This document shows, piece by piece, positions 19,658-28,181 of a stretch of 64,000 bases of DNA. The notes beneath the pieces were generated by a model that saw only the letters and a program-made list of their open reading frames with translations, was not told the DNA's origin and did no database searches. Each line of letters starts with the position of its first letter. Within the stretch, counting starts at the first letter, position 1. Both the position numbers and the translations under genes were made by a program. The DNA comes from Alphaproteobacteria bacterium (GTDB taxonomy: Bacteria > Pseudomonadota > Alphaproteobacteria > JAVJVX01). The stretch lies in assembly GCA_040220875.1 (NCBI GenBank), contig JAVJVX010000006.1:460174-524173 (forward strand), written 5' to 3'.

Positions 19658-20972
19658 CATGGCTATCAAGACGGCTGAGACAAACGAACGCGTGTCCGAC
19701 ACGGACACTCCTGCCCGTGTCCGCAACCTGAAGCAGCGTCGTCGCGCCGAGCTGCGTTTTCAGGGGTACGGCATTCTGGCCGTCACCGTTGCCGGGATTT
19801 TCCTGGTCATCATGCTGGGCAGCATCTTCATTCGCGGCTATTCGGCCTTCTGGACCTATGAAGTACAGATGCCGATCTTCTTCGATCCCGCGGTCATCGA
19901 TCCGGACGGAACGCGTGATCCGACCGACTTGCGCCGGGCCAATTATGCGGCGCTCATCCGGGACAGCCTGTACGACACATTTCCCGACGTGACCTCGCGA
20001 GGCGACCGCCGCACGCTGGGCAGCCTCATCAGCCGGGGGGCGGCGGCAGAACTGCAGAACATGGTGACCGCAGACCCCGGGCTGATCGGCACCCGGCAGA
20101 CCGTGTCCGTGCCGGTCGCGAGTGATGTGGCAATGATCCTGAAGGGCCAGATTGACCGCACCCTGCCGGAGTCCGACCGGACCATAACGGATCAGCAACT
20201 GGGCTGGATCGACCAGCTCGACGCGGCGGGCAACATCGATGCGGTCCTCAATACCCGGTTTCTCTCAACGGGCGATTCGCGCGAGCCCGAGCTCGCCGGC
20301 GTCTGGGGGGCCGTGGTCGGATCCTTCTACGCGCTTCTCGTCTGTTTCCTGATTTCGTTCCCGATTGCGGTGATGGCCGCCGTCTATCTCGAGGAATTCG
20401 CGCCCCATAACCGCTGGACCGATCTTATCGAGGTCAACATCAACAACCTCGCCGCCGTGCCCTCGATCGTTTTCGGGCTTCTGGGCCTGGCGGTGTTTCT
20501 GAATTTCTTCACGATGCCGCGCTCGGCGCCGCTCGTGGGCGGCATGACGCTCGCGCTGATGACGCTGCCCACGATCATCATTGCCTCGCGTGCCGCCCTG
20601 AAAGCCGTGCCGCCGTCCATTCGCGAAGCCGCGCGTGGTCTTGGTGCGTCCGATACCCAGACGACCGGCCACCATGTCCTGCCGCTCGCCATGCCGGGAA
20701 TTTTGACCGGGACCATCATCGGCATGGCTCAGGCGCTGGGCGAAACCGCCCCGCTGCTGATGATCGGCATGGTCGCCTTCGTCGTCGACATTCCGGGCTC
20801 GCCGACCGATGCGGCGACGGCTCTGCCGGTTCAGGTCTATCTCTGGGCCGACAGCCCCGAACGCGGCTTCGTCGAGAAAACTTCTGCCGCCGCGCTCATT
20901 CTAGTGTTTTTCCTTGTGCTCATGAATGCGCTTGCGGTCATGCTGCGTAAACGGTTCGAGAGGAGATGGTAG
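19650..20972 (+). CDS. pstA: Phosphate ABC transporter permease PstA
   Basis: Second permease subunit. The likely start is ATG 19650 inside the pstC stop region, or ATG 19659 just after it. The frame opens 43 codons earlier, but that part only reads pstC in another frame. About 440 residues: one N-terminal membrane helix (about 35-60), then a large non-conserved periplasmic segment of about 150 residues ([15 protein letters not shown] onward), as in other alphaproteobacterial PstA. The permease core has [14 protein letters not shown] and the EAA loop [20 protein letters not shown]. Its stop overlaps the first ATG of pstB by seven bases. Confidence 0.93.
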   Translation: MTDMAIKTAETNERVSDTDTPARVRNLKQRRRAELRFQGYGILAVTVAGIFLVIMLGSIFIRGYSAFWTYEVQMPIFFDPAVIDPDGTRDPTDLRRANYAALIRDSLYDTFPDVTSRGDRRTLGSLISRGAAAELQNMVTADPGLIGTRQTVSVPVASDVAMILKGQIDRTLPESDRTITDQQLGWIDQLDAAGNIDAVLNTRFLSTGDSREPELAGVWGAVVGSFYALLVCFLISFPIAVMAAVYLEEFAPHNRWTDLIEVNINNLAAVPSIVFGLLGLAVFLNFFTMPRSAPLVGGMTLALMTLPTIIIASRAALKAVPPSIREAARGLGASDTQTTGHHVLPLAMPGILTGTIIGMAQALGETAPLLMIGMVAFVVDIPGSPTDAATALPVQVYLWADSPERGFVEKTSAAALILVFFLVLMNALAVMLRKRFERRW

Positions 20973-21778
20973 ATCTCATGTCTGTTCAAGAAGCTGTAGA
21001 TAACCGGATCAAGACGCCCCGGCGGACCAAGATGGCCGCGCGCCACACCAACGTCTTTTACGGCGAAAAGCAGGCGTTGAACGACGTTTCGCTCGATATT
21101 TATGAGCACGAGGTCACGGCGCTGATCGGTCCTTCCGGGTGTGGCAAATCCACCTTTCTGCGCTGCCTCAACCGGATGAATGACACAATTGACGATTGCC
21201 GCGTAACCGGCACCGTCATGCTGGACGGGGGCGATATCTACGACAAGGACGTTGACGTCGTCCGCCTTCGCGCCCGGGTCGGGATGGTATTCCAGAAGCC
21301 CAACCCGTTCCCGAAATCCATCTACGACAATGTGGCCTACGGTCCGCGCATCCACGGCCTCGTCCGCTCCCGCGCCGAACTCGACGACATCGTTTACACC
21401 AGCCTGGGCAAGGCGGGCCTGCTGGCCGAGGTGGAGGATCGCCTGGGCGAGCCGGGAACGAGCCTTTCGGGCGGCCAGCAACAGCGGCTTTGCATCGCCC
21501 GGGCGATCGCCGTCAGCCCCGAGATCATCCTGATGGACGAGCCCTGCTCGGCCCTCGATCCCATCGCCACGGCCCGGATCGAGGAGCTGATCGACGAATT
21601 GCGGGAGAATTACACGATCGTCATCGTGACCCACAACATGCAGCAGGCCGCGCGCGTCTCTCAGCGCACCGCCTTTTTTCACCTTGGCATTCTGGTGGAA
21701 ACCGACGAGACCGAGACCATTTTCACAAATCCCCACGACGACCGGACACAAGGCTACATCACGGGGCGGTTTGGATGA
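20966..21778 (+). CDS. pstB: Phosphate ABC transporter ATP-binding protein PstB
   Basis: ATPase that powers phosphate uptake. 270 residues with Walker [10 protein letters not shown], the PstB-typical [19 protein letters not shown] segment, signature [15 protein letters not shown], Walker [14 protein letters not shown] and the switch [11 protein letters not shown]. Two starts are possible: ATG 20966 (overlapping the pstA stop, with its GAGG directly against it) and ATG 20978 (MSVQEAVDN, with GAGGAG 12 nt upstream). The difference is four residues outside any domain. phoU follows after 73 bp. Confidence 0.96.
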   Translation: MVDLMSVQEAVDNRIKTPRRTKMAARHTNVFYGEKQALNDVSLDIYEHEVTALIGPSGCGKSTFLRCLNRMNDTIDDCRVTGTVMLDGGDIYDKDVDVVRLRARVGMVFQKPNPFPKSIYDNVAYGPRIHGLVRSRAELDDIVYTSLGKAGLLAEVEDRLGEPGTSLSGGQQQRLCIARAIAVSPEIILMDEPCSALDPIATARIEELIDELRENYTIVIVTHNMQQAARVSQRTAFFHLGILVETDETETIFTNPHDDRTQGYITGRFG

Positions 21779-21851
21779 TCTGGTATACTGATGCCGCGAC
21801 GGCGCGCTGAGCCGGCCTCCGTCCACCGCAACCCCTTTCGGGAATCTCACA

Positions 21852-22571
21852 ATGAGCCAAGATCATATTGTCAAATCCTACGACGAAGAGCTGAACGTGC
21901 TGGACGATACGCTGGCGCGCATGGGTGGTCTGGCGGAATCCCAGATTGCGGGCGCTCTGCAGGCGATCGTTAAACGCGACAGCGAACTGGGCCAGCGCAT
22001 CGTCGCCGGGGATCAGAAGATCGACGAACTGGAGAACGAGATCGATGCCATGGGCATCCGCCTGCTCGCGCTGCGTCAGCCGATGGCAAAGGATCTTCGC
22101 AACATTGTGGCGGCGGTCAGGATCGCGGGCGATCTGGAGCGCGTCGCCGATCACGCGGCCAATATCGCGAAACGGGCAGCCCCGTTAAGCCGCGTGCCCG
22201 AGCTGGCGCCCGTCGGCTCCGTGCCCCGCCTGAGCCAGATGGTGCAGGGCATGATCAAGGACGTGCTGGACGCCTATCGCACCCGCGACATCACCAAGGC
22301 ACGCGCGGTGTGGCGCAAGGACAGCGAGCTGGACGACATGTATATGAGCCTCTTTCGCGAACTCCTGACCTACATGATGGAGGACCCGCGCAATATCGGC
22401 CCGTGCCTTCACGTCGTTTTCATTGCCAAGAACATCGAGCGGATCGGTGACCACGCGACCAATATCGCGGAAGCGATCCTTTACATGGTCGAAGGTCACC
22501 TGATGACGGAGGCCCGGCCCAAGGGCAAGCAGCCCGATATCGAGGTTACCGACGAGACGGGTCGGGAGTAG
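21852..22571 (+). CDS. phoU: Phosphate signalling protein PhoU
   Basis: Cytoplasmic regulator linking the Pst transporter to PhoR, keeping the Pho regulon off when phosphate is plentiful. 239 residues made of two repeated three-helix bundles. Each has the family's metal-binding motif: LERVADHAANIAKRA near residue 100 and IERIGDHATNIAEAI near residue 200 (E/DxxxD pattern). Length is standard. It lies between pstB and phoB with short spacers, so it is expected to be co-transcribed from the Pho-controlled promoter. Confidence 0.96.
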   Translation: MSQDHIVKSYDEELNVLDDTLARMGGLAESQIAGALQAIVKRDSELGQRIVAGDQKIDELENEIDAMGIRLLALRQPMAKDLRNIVAAVRIAGDLERVADHAANIAKRAAPLSRVPELAPVGSVPRLSQMVQGMIKDVLDAYRTRDITKARAVWRKDSELDDMYMSLFRELLTYMMEDPRNIGPCLHVVFIAKNIERIGDHATNIAEAILYMVEGHLMTEARPKGKQPDIEVTDETGRE

Positions 22572-22602
22572 TTGGTTTAGCGTCTGGAATGGAAGAGAGA
22601 CA

Positions 22603-23331
22603 ATGAAACCGGTCGTATTGGTCGTTGATGACGAAGAATCAATCCTCCCGCTGATCCGGTACAATCTGGAGGACGCCGGCTACGACGTTCTCGAGGCGAC
22701 CGACGGCGAGGAAGCCCTGACCGTTGTGTCAGAGGCGAAGCCGGACGTCGTGATCCTGGACTGGATGCTGCCTCACGTATCGGGAATCGAGGTCTGCCGC
22801 CAGCTTCGCCGATCGACCGACAGCCGGCGCATGCCCATCATCATGCTGACCGCCCGGGGCGAGGAGGGCGATCGTATCCGGGGGCTCGATTCGGGCGCCG
22901 ACGATTACGTGACCAAGCCGTTTTCGCCGACCGAGCTTGTGGCTCGGGTGCGGGCCGTGCTGCGCCGGAGCCGCCCGGCACTCGACGAAGATGTCCTGAC
23001 CTTCAACGATATCGAGATGGACCTCGGCGCCCACCGGGTGCGCCGGGGCAATCACGAAATTCATCTCGGACCGACCGAATTCCGGCTGCTCCAATATCTG
23101 ATGGAGCATCCGGGACGAGTTTTCTCGCGCGAAAGACTGCTCGACGCTGTCTGGGGACAGGATGTCTATGTCGAGCCCCGCACGGTGGACGTGAATGTCC
23201 GGCGCCTGCGCAAGGCACTCAACCAGTTCAATGGCCTGGATGTGATCAGAACGGTCCGCTCGGCCGGGTACGCCCTCGAGGAGCCCCGGCCACAAGGCCA
23301 TCAGGCCCGTCATCAGGCCAGCGCCGGCTGA
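22603..23331 (+). CDS. phoB: Phosphate regulon response regulator PhoB
   Basis: OmpR-family activator that binds Pho boxes when phosphorylated by PhoR. 242 residues: receiver domain with acidic pocket D9/D10, phospho-acceptor D53 (VVILDWMLP) and K105 (TKPF), then a winged helix with FRLLQYLMEHPGRVFSRERL and the recognition region TVDVNVRRLRKAL. It ends the pst operon, 31 bp after phoU. A short His/Gln-rich tail (about 228-242) is not conserved. Being last in an operon with PhoB-type boxes suggests positive autoregulation. Confidence 0.95.
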   Translation: MKPVVLVVDDEESILPLIRYNLEDAGYDVLEATDGEEALTVVSEAKPDVVILDWMLPHVSGIEVCRQLRRSTDSRRMPIIMLTARGEEGDRIRGLDSGADDYVTKPFSPTELVARVRAVLRRSRPALDEDVLTFNDIEMDLGAHRVRRGNHEIHLGPTEFRLLQYLMEHPGRVFSRERLLDAVWGQDVYVEPRTVDVNVRRLRKALNQFNGLDVIRTVRSAGYALEEPRPQGHQARHQASAG

Positions 23332-23341
23332 CCCCGCCCTC

Positions 23342-23363
23342 GCCCGAACGCTGCCCGAACGCT
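23342..23363. repeat. Two tandem copies of an 11-bp unit after phoB
   Basis: GCCCGAACGCT occurs at 23342-23352 and 23353-23363, and a third partial copy (GCCCG) follows. A GC hairpin (GCGCCCC 23372-23378 with GGGGCGC 23390-23396) lies just downstream without a T-tract, so I do not call it a terminator. Confidence 0.7.
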
Positions 23364-23446
23364 GCCCGGGCGCGCCCCTAGGCGCGGCCGGGGCGCTGTG
23401 CTACCAACAGGATCACGCCCCGGCCGGCCCGGAACCCGTCCCGACG

Positions 23447-24481
23447 ATGCACGAAGCTTCTGCCCCGCCCCTTTTCGGTCGCCCGCTCGCGACGGCACCC
23501 GACACCATACTGGTGTTCACCAGCAGCGATCTCGTGGGCGACGGGCTCATCAAGTACCCCTTTGTCCAGGCCGTGCGCGCCGCCTGGCCCGCGGCGCACG
23601 TGACCTGGGTCACCGGTAACGGCGAAAGCGCCTACAAGGATGTGCTGGCACCGTTGGTGGCGGGATTGATCGACGAGGTGATCTCCAATGCCGGCATCGG
23701 CCTCGGCTGGCACCAGCTCTGCCGCCGGCCCCTGAAGGGCCGGCACTTCGACCTCGTGATCGACGCCCAGCGCCGCGTCCCCGCCAGTTGCCATATCCGG
23801 CGGGTCCCGCACGGGACTTTCGTCTCGGGCGCCTTCGGGTTCCTGCTGTCCGACATCGTGCCGCGCCGGCCATTTGCCAAACCGCCACGCTTCATTGACC
23901 AGCTTCTGCGCCTGGTGGCGGTGGCCTCGGGCCGCCCGCCACAGACCGGCCAGACGCCCCGCCTTGATCCCGCCATGCGTGACCTGGCCCGGCGGTTGCT
24001 GCCCCCGGCGGGCGGACCGTATCTGGGCCTCGCCCCGGGCGCGCGGGGCATCCATAAATGCTGGCCGCGCGACCGGTTCGTCGCCCTCGCGCGCGCGGTC
24101 GCACAAGACAGCGTGACGCCGGTTTTTCTGCTCGGGCCGATGGAAGCCGATCAGCAGACGCAGCTCGCCGCCGATGTCGAAGGCGCCCTCTTTCCGCTCC
24201 AGGACACAGCCGCTATTCAGGCATTCGGCACGACACCCCTTCTGACCATCGCGGTGGCCGAGCATCTCGATGCGGCGCTCGCCAATGACAGCGGCACCAG
24301 CCACATGATCGCCCTCGCCGACCGGCCCCTCGTCTCGCTGTTCGGCCCGACCAGCCCCGCTAAATTCGCGCCCGCCGCGCGCCGTCTCACCGTGATCCGG
24401 GCGCAGGATTTCGGCGGGCGGGAGATGACCGATATCCCCTTCGCGCCCGTGCTGGACAGGGTTCGCGAGGCCCTCGGATGA
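23447..24481 (+). CDS. Glycosyltransferase family 9 (heptosyltransferase-like)
   Basis: 344 residues with the GT9 layout. The N-terminal Rossmann domain has VGDGLIKYPFVQAVRAAWP where heptosyltransferases carry GDxxxxxP. The C-terminal nucleotide-sugar domain has LGLAPGARGIHKCWP, FLLGP and the family signature ANDSGTSHMIALADRPLVSLFGPT. The family transfers heptose or related sugars to LPS cores in the cytoplasm; the donor and acceptor here are unknown. No strong ribosome site precedes the ATG. The last four bases overlap the start of the following lipoprotein gene (ATGA), so the two are probably co-translated. Confidence 0.85.
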   Translation: MHEASAPPLFGRPLATAPDTILVFTSSDLVGDGLIKYPFVQAVRAAWPAAHVTWVTGNGESAYKDVLAPLVAGLIDEVISNAGIGLGWHQLCRRPLKGRHFDLVIDAQRRVPASCHIRRVPHGTFVSGAFGFLLSDIVPRRPFAKPPRFIDQLLRLVAVASGRPPQTGQTPRLDPAMRDLARRLLPPAGGPYLGLAPGARGIHKCWPRDRFVALARAVAQDSVTPVFLLGPMEADQQTQLAADVEGALFPLQDTAAIQAFGTTPLLTIAVAEHLDAALANDSGTSHMIALADRPLVSLFGPTSPAKFAPAARRLTVIRAQDFGGREMTDIPFAPVLDRVREALG

Positions 24482-24987
24482 TGTTGGCGAGACGCGCGGG
24501 TCCGGAATCTTTCCTTTTCGTGCTGGTTGTGCTGGCGCTTTCGGCCTGTGTGCCCCCGCGCGGTGCCGAACCGGTGCGCGGCAATGCGCCGGGGACGGTA
24601 GCCTCGCCCGCCCCAGCCCCAGCCCCAGCCCCAGCCCCAGCCCCGGCCGGTCCGCCGGGCGAGACGCTTGTGCCCCCTCTTGCAGGCGGCGATGTTATCG
24701 GGCTTGGCGAAAGCGATTTGACCCGGCTCCTCGGGGCGCCCCGACTTCGCCGCCGGGAAGGGCCGGGCGAGTTGTGGCAATATGCCGGACGTGACTGCCT
24801 GGTACAGCTCTACCTGTATCGTGAGCCCGTGGCGGAAGCTGACACGGTCGGGGACGGGGCGCCGCAAGCGCCGGCCCGGGTCACACATATGGATGCGGTC
24901 GGCAGGAATGCCGCCGCCATGGCGCCGGCGGACTGCCTGGCGACGATTTCCCGGCCCGCGCCGTCGGGCGACCGGACGGGGGGTTAG
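24478..24987 (+). CDS. Small lipoprotein with Ala-Pro linker
   Basis: 169 residues. A hydrophobic signal with lipobox LSAC (Cys24) predicts lipidation and export. An (Ala-Pro)n linker (about 43-56) is encoded by a CCCCAG microsatellite. The folded part (about 72-115) reads GLGESDLTRLLGAPRLRRREGPGELWQY..CLVQLYLY. I recognise this as a recurring alphaproteobacterial hypothetical domain with a vague resemblance to the SmpA/OmlA fold. The function is unknown. The start overlaps the glycosyltransferase stop by four bases. The stop overlaps the convergent nth stop by four bases (24984-24987). Confidence 0.75.
   Translation: MMLARRAGPESFLFVLVVLALSACVPPRGAEPVRGNAPGTVASPAPAPAPAPAPAPAGPPGETLVPPLAGGDVIGLGESDLTRLLGAPRLRRREGPGELWQYAGRDCLVQLYLYREPVAEADTVGDGAPQAPARVTHMDAVGRNAAAMAPADCLATISRPAPSGDRTGG
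24611..24640. repeat. (CCCCAG)5 microsatellite inside the lipoprotein gene
   Basis: Five perfect copies of the hexamer CCCCAG encode alternating Ala and Pro. Because the unit is six bases, slippage would change linker length by two residues at a time without breaking the frame. Confidence 0.9.
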
Positions 24988-25625
24988 GCGGAGGCCGGGG
25001 TTTTTTCCTTGTAGGCGCAGAGCTCGCGCACGATGCAATCCGGGCATTTCGGCTTGCGTGCGGTGCAGACATAGCGCCCGTGCAGGATCAGGTAGTGATG
25101 GGCATGGCGCTTGTATGTTTCGGGCGTGACCTTCTCAAGCTTCTGTTCAACTGCAAGCGGGGTCTTGCCCGGGGCGAGACCGGTCCGGTTGGAGACGCGG
25201 AAAATATGCGTGTCCACAGCGATCGTGGGTTCGCCGAAAGCGATGTTAAGCACGACATTCGCCGTTTTTCGTCCAACCCCGGGCAGGGTTTCCAGCCCGG
25301 CCCGCTCGCGCGGTACCTGGCCGCCGAACGCGTCGATCAGCCGGCGGCTGAGTGCGATGATGTTCTTTGCCTTGTTATTGAAAAGGCCGATTGTCCTGAT
25401 GTGCTTCTTGAGACCGGCCTCGCCCAGCCGAAGCATTTTTTCGGGCGTGTCCGCCACCTTGAAAAGCGGCCCCGTCGCCTTGTTGACGCCCTTGTCCGTT
25501 GCCTGGGCAGAGAGCACGACCGCCACCAGCAGCGTATAGGGTGTCGTGTATTGAAGTTCGCTCTTGGGGCTCGGAATCGCCTTCGCGAGGCGGGCGAAAA
25601 AGGTCTCGATATCGGCTTTTTTCAT
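24984..25625 (-). CDS. nth: Endonuclease III
   Basis: Base-excision repair glycosylase/AP lyase for oxidised pyrimidines. 213 residues with the helix-hairpin-helix LETLPGVGRKTANVV (catalytic Lys within), the catalytic Asp in AVDTHIFRVSNR, and a C-terminal iron-sulfur loop with exact Nth spacing Cys-X6-Cys-X2-Cys-X5-Cys (CTARKPKCPDCIVRELC). Length and all key residues are normal. It is convergent with the lipoprotein gene, divergent from the DUF2244 gene across 101 bp, and appears to stand alone. Confidence 0.96.
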   Translation of the reverse strand: MKKADIETFFARLAKAIPSPKSELQYTTPYTLLVAVVLSAQATDKGVNKATGPLFKVADTPEKMLRLGEAGLKKHIRTIGLFNNKAKNIIALSRRLIDAFGGQVPRERAGLETLPGVGRKTANVVLNIAFGEPTIAVDTHIFRVSNRTGLAPGKTPLAVEQKLEKVTPETYKRHAHHYLILHGRYVCTARKPKCPDCIVRELCAYKEKTPASA

Positions 25626-25726
25626 GGCCGGCCGACCTTAGCCGGAATAGCCGCCCCTGGCAGCCGGTTTTCAGCGCTTTACAGCGCGGGCGCGCCGGCG
25701 ATACCTATAGAAGAAGAGGACGCCCC

Positions 25727-26275
25727 ATGCGCGAGAACACAGAGACCGCCCCCGTGACGGCCGCCCCGGCGGCGCGGGAGGACGAATCGGCCGGAACCGC
25801 GCCCGCGCCTTTTTTCGACGCCATCCTGACCCCCCATCGCAGCCTGACGCCGCTGGGCTTCACCCTGCTGATGACCGGCGTCGCCCTCGTCAGCTTCACG
25901 GCCGGGCTGTTCTTTCTTCTGCAGGGCGCCTGGCCGGTCTTCGGGTTCTTCGGCCTCGACGTGCTGCTGATTTATCTCGCTTTCCGTGCCAATTTCCGCG
26001 CCGGGCGAGCCTATGAGACAGTCACGCTGACCGCGCGCGACCTGCTGGTGCGCCGGGTGGATGCGAAGGGCCGCCAGCAGAGTTGGCGCTTCGAGCCTTA
26101 CTGGGTCGGGGTCGAGGTGCGCAAGCCCGACCACCCCGACAGCCGCGTGGTGCTCTCGTCCCACGGCGACCGGCTCGCCCTGGCCGCAAGCCTGACACCG
26201 GGGGAGCGGATCGAGTTCGCCGAGGCGCTGCGCCGGGCTCTGGCCCGATGGCGCCGGCCCCCTGACTCCGTCTGA
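25727..26275 (+). CDS. DUF2244 membrane protein
   Basis: 182 residues. After a polar Ala/Glu-rich N-terminus come PHRSLTPLGFTLLMTGV, a first membrane helix (about 45-68), a short turn and a second helix (about 72-92). A soluble domain follows with RAYETVTLT, WRFEPYWVGVEV and SSHGDRLALAASLTPGERIEFAEALRRAL. This is the DUF2244 family, whose function is not known. ATG 25727 was chosen over an earlier in-frame start because AAGAAGAGGA lies just upstream and the extension overlaps nth antisense. The stop shares its A with the ATG of the EamA transporter (TGATG), suggesting coupling. Confidence 0.85.
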   Translation: MRENTETAPVTAAPAAREDESAGTAPAPFFDAILTPHRSLTPLGFTLLMTGVALVSFTAGLFFLLQGAWPVFGFFGLDVLLIYLAFRANFRAGRAYETVTLTARDLLVRRVDAKGRQQSWRFEPYWVGVEVRKPDHPDSRVVLSSHGDRLALAASLTPGERIEFAEALRRALARWRRPPDSV

Positions 26276-27174
26276 TGCGCCGGACAGAACCCGTCGATAT
26301 CGGCCTGCTTCTCGTTCTCGCCGCCCTTTGGGGCAGCGCCTTCATGTTTATCAAGATCGGTGTCAGCGGGTTCCCGCCACTGACCCTTGTGCTCGTGCGC
26401 ATGGGCGTGACCGCGCTGGCGCTCGCCTCGTTCTCGCTCGCCATGGGTCACGGCCTGCCCCGGGGCATTCATGTCTGGCGCGCCCTCGTCGTTGTCGGGG
26501 CGATCTCCTCCGCCATTCCCTTCACGATGGTGGCGTGGAGCGAGAAGCGGATCGACAGCGGCGCGGCCGCGATCATCATCGGCATGACGCCCGTCACCAC
26601 GGTGGTGATCGCGCATTTCCTGCGTCACGACGAGCGGCTCAGCCCAAGCAAGATCCTGGGCGCCGCCGTGGCTTTCTCCGGCCTCGTCGTTCTGGTCGGG
26701 CCCCGCGCGCTCGCCGGGCTTGAGCTCGAGGTCGCCTCGTTCCTGACGGCCGCGCTGGCGACGCTGTTCTACGCCGCGACCACCGTCTATGTGCGTTTCC
26801 TCGGCCATATTTCGGCGATCCATATCGCCACCGGCTCGGCGATCTCGGCAACGGTGATGGTGTTGCCGTTCAGCCTGATTATTGATGCCCCCTGGACTCT
26901 CGACCCGTCAGGCGAGGCGTGGTTCGGCGCGCTGGCCCTCGCGCTTCTGCCCACGGCGGCGGGGACGGCGCTGTATTACCATCTGGTGGCGCGCACCAGC
27001 GCCACCTTCGGCTCGTCGGTGAATTACCTCATTCCGCTGGCCGGCGTGCTTTGGGGGATGGCCTTTCTGGGTGAGCGGCCGGGCTGGGAGGCGCTGGCGG
27101 CGCTGGCGCTCATTCTGGCCGGTGTCACGCTGATCAGCCTGGGTGGCCGGGTCCGGCGCGCCCGACTCACCTGA
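26275..27174 (+). CDS. EamA-family (DMT superfamily) transporter
   Basis: 299 residues, almost wholly hydrophobic, with ten predicted helices in two five-helix EamA repeats. The first begins LLLVLAALWGSAFMFIKIG, the typical WG-S-F motif. The second includes YYHLVARTSATFGSSVNYLIPL and GVLWGMAFLGERP, the usual EamA C-terminal motif. Family members export amino acids or other metabolites; the substrate cannot be told from the sequence. It overlaps the DUF2244 stop by one base and converges on dapB. Its stop sits within the first unit of a tandem 11-bp repeat. Confidence 0.88.
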   Translation: MRRTEPVDIGLLLVLAALWGSAFMFIKIGVSGFPPLTLVLVRMGVTALALASFSLAMGHGLPRGIHVWRALVVVGAISSAIPFTMVAWSEKRIDSGAAAIIIGMTPVTTVVIAHFLRHDERLSPSKILGAAVAFSGLVVLVGPRALAGLELEVASFLTAALATLFYAATTVYVRFLGHISAIHIATGSAISATVMVLPFSLIIDAPWTLDPSGEAWFGALALALLPTAAGTALYYHLVARTSATFGSSVNYLIPLAGVLWGMAFLGERPGWEALAALALILAGVTLISLGGRVRRARLT

Positions 27175-27214
27175 CCCTGGCCTGATCCTGGCCTGATCCT
27201 GGCCTGACCCCGGC
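27171..27214. repeat. Four tandem copies of an 11-bp unit
   Basis: CTGACCCTGGC, CTGATCCTGGC, CTGATCCTGGC and CTGACCCCGGC run from 27171 to 27214 in the convergent spacer between the EamA gene and dapB. The first copy contains the EamA stop codon. The spacing happens to equal the Pho box period, but the location argues against regulation. Confidence 0.9.
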
Positions 27215-27231
27215 CCCGGACGTCCCCGCGA

Positions 27232-28038
27232 TCAGCGATCGCCGAGGCCGAGGACGTCTTCCATCGAATAGAGACCGGGCCCGGCGGCGGCGGCCCAGAG
27301 CGCTGCGCGCACCGCGCCGCGCGCGAAGACGCGCCGGCTCGAAGCCTTGTGGGAGAGTTCGATCCGTTCGCCATCGGCCGCGAAGATCACGCTGTGATCG
27401 CCCACCACATCTCCGCCCCGCAGCACGGCAAAGCCGATATCCCCCGCCTGGCGCGGGCCCGTTTCGCCAAACCGTCCGGCCACGGTCGCGGCCTCGAGAT
27501 CGACGCCCCGTCCCGCCGCGGCCGACCGGCCCAGCGCGAGCGCCGTACCCGAGGGCGCGTCCACCTTGTGGCGGTGATGCATTTCGACGATCTCGATATC
27601 GTAGGACTCGTCAAGAATGCGCGCGACCTGCTCGGTAAGTGCGCGCAACAGGGTGACGCCGACGCTCATATTGGGGGCCTGGACAATCGCGGATTTTTCG
27701 GCCGCCTGCCGGATCGCCGCCTCGTGTTCGCCGGCCAGCCCCGTCGTGCCGATCACGAGCGCGGTTCCGGTCCGGGCGGCGAGTTCGGCGTGGCGCCGGG
27801 TCGGCTCGGGGCGGGTGAAATCGATCACCACATCACTGGCCTCGAACACGGCCAGCGCATCCTCGCTGGCCTGCAGGCCGAGGGTGCCGATCCCGGCAAG
27901 CTCGCCCAGGTCGCGGCCGAGGGTGGGCGCGCCGGGGCTTTCCGTGCCGCCGGCGAGCTCGGCGCCCGTCGTTGCCGTGACCTCGGAAATGAGTGCCCGG
28001 CCCATGCGCCCGGCGCAGCCGGTAATACCGATCTTCAC
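27232..28038 (-). CDS. dapB: 4-hydroxy-tetrahydrodipicolinate reductase
   Basis: Second committed step of lysine/diaminopimelate synthesis, NAD(P)H-dependent. 268 residues: nucleotide-binding GITGCAGRMGRALI at the N-terminus, then DVVIDFTRPE and GTTGL. The substrate and catalytic site is in EMHHRHKVDAPSGTAL (His/Lys pair). The C-terminus has SHKASSRRVFARGAVRAALW. ATG 28038 gives the expected start. It follows dnaJ on the same strand but across a terminator, so it is probably transcribed separately. Confidence 0.96.
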   Translation of the reverse strand: MKIGITGCAGRMGRALISEVTATTGAELAGGTESPGAPTLGRDLGELAGIGTLGLQASEDALAVFEASDVVIDFTRPEPTRRHAELAARTGTALVIGTTGLAGEHEAAIRQAAEKSAIVQAPNMSVGVTLLRALTEQVARILDESYDIEIVEMHHRHKVDAPSGTALALGRSAAAGRGVDLEAATVAGRFGETGPRQAGDIGFAVLRGGDVVGDHSVIFAADGERIELSHKASSRRVFARGAVRAALWAAAAGPGLYSMEDVLGLGDR

Positions 28039-28137
28039 GGAAGCCGTCCTTCCTTGGCCTGCGTCTGTCGCACCTTCTTTCGGTCCGGGTGCCCGCCCGG
28101 ACCTTATCGAAAGCCCCGGGGCGAATCCATAGGCACG

Positions 28138-28159
28138 AAAAAGGGCCCCGGCGGGGCCC
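28138..28159 (-). terminator. Rho-independent terminator after dnaJ
   Basis: On the minus strand GGGCCCC (arm 28159-28153), loop GCC, GGGGCCC (28149-28143) is followed by TTTTT (28142-28138). It lies 22 bp after the dnaJ stop and marks the end of the chaperone transcript. Confidence 0.9.
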
Positions 28160-28181
28160 TGCTCTCATCTTTCGGAGCCGG

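Noticed and set aside
23372-23396. GC hairpin after phoB as terminator.
   Set aside because: No T-tract follows on either strand.
27171-27214. Four CTGAxCC repeats with 11-bp period resembling a Pho array.
   Set aside because: They lie between convergent genes, start inside a stop codon, and lack the TCA core.
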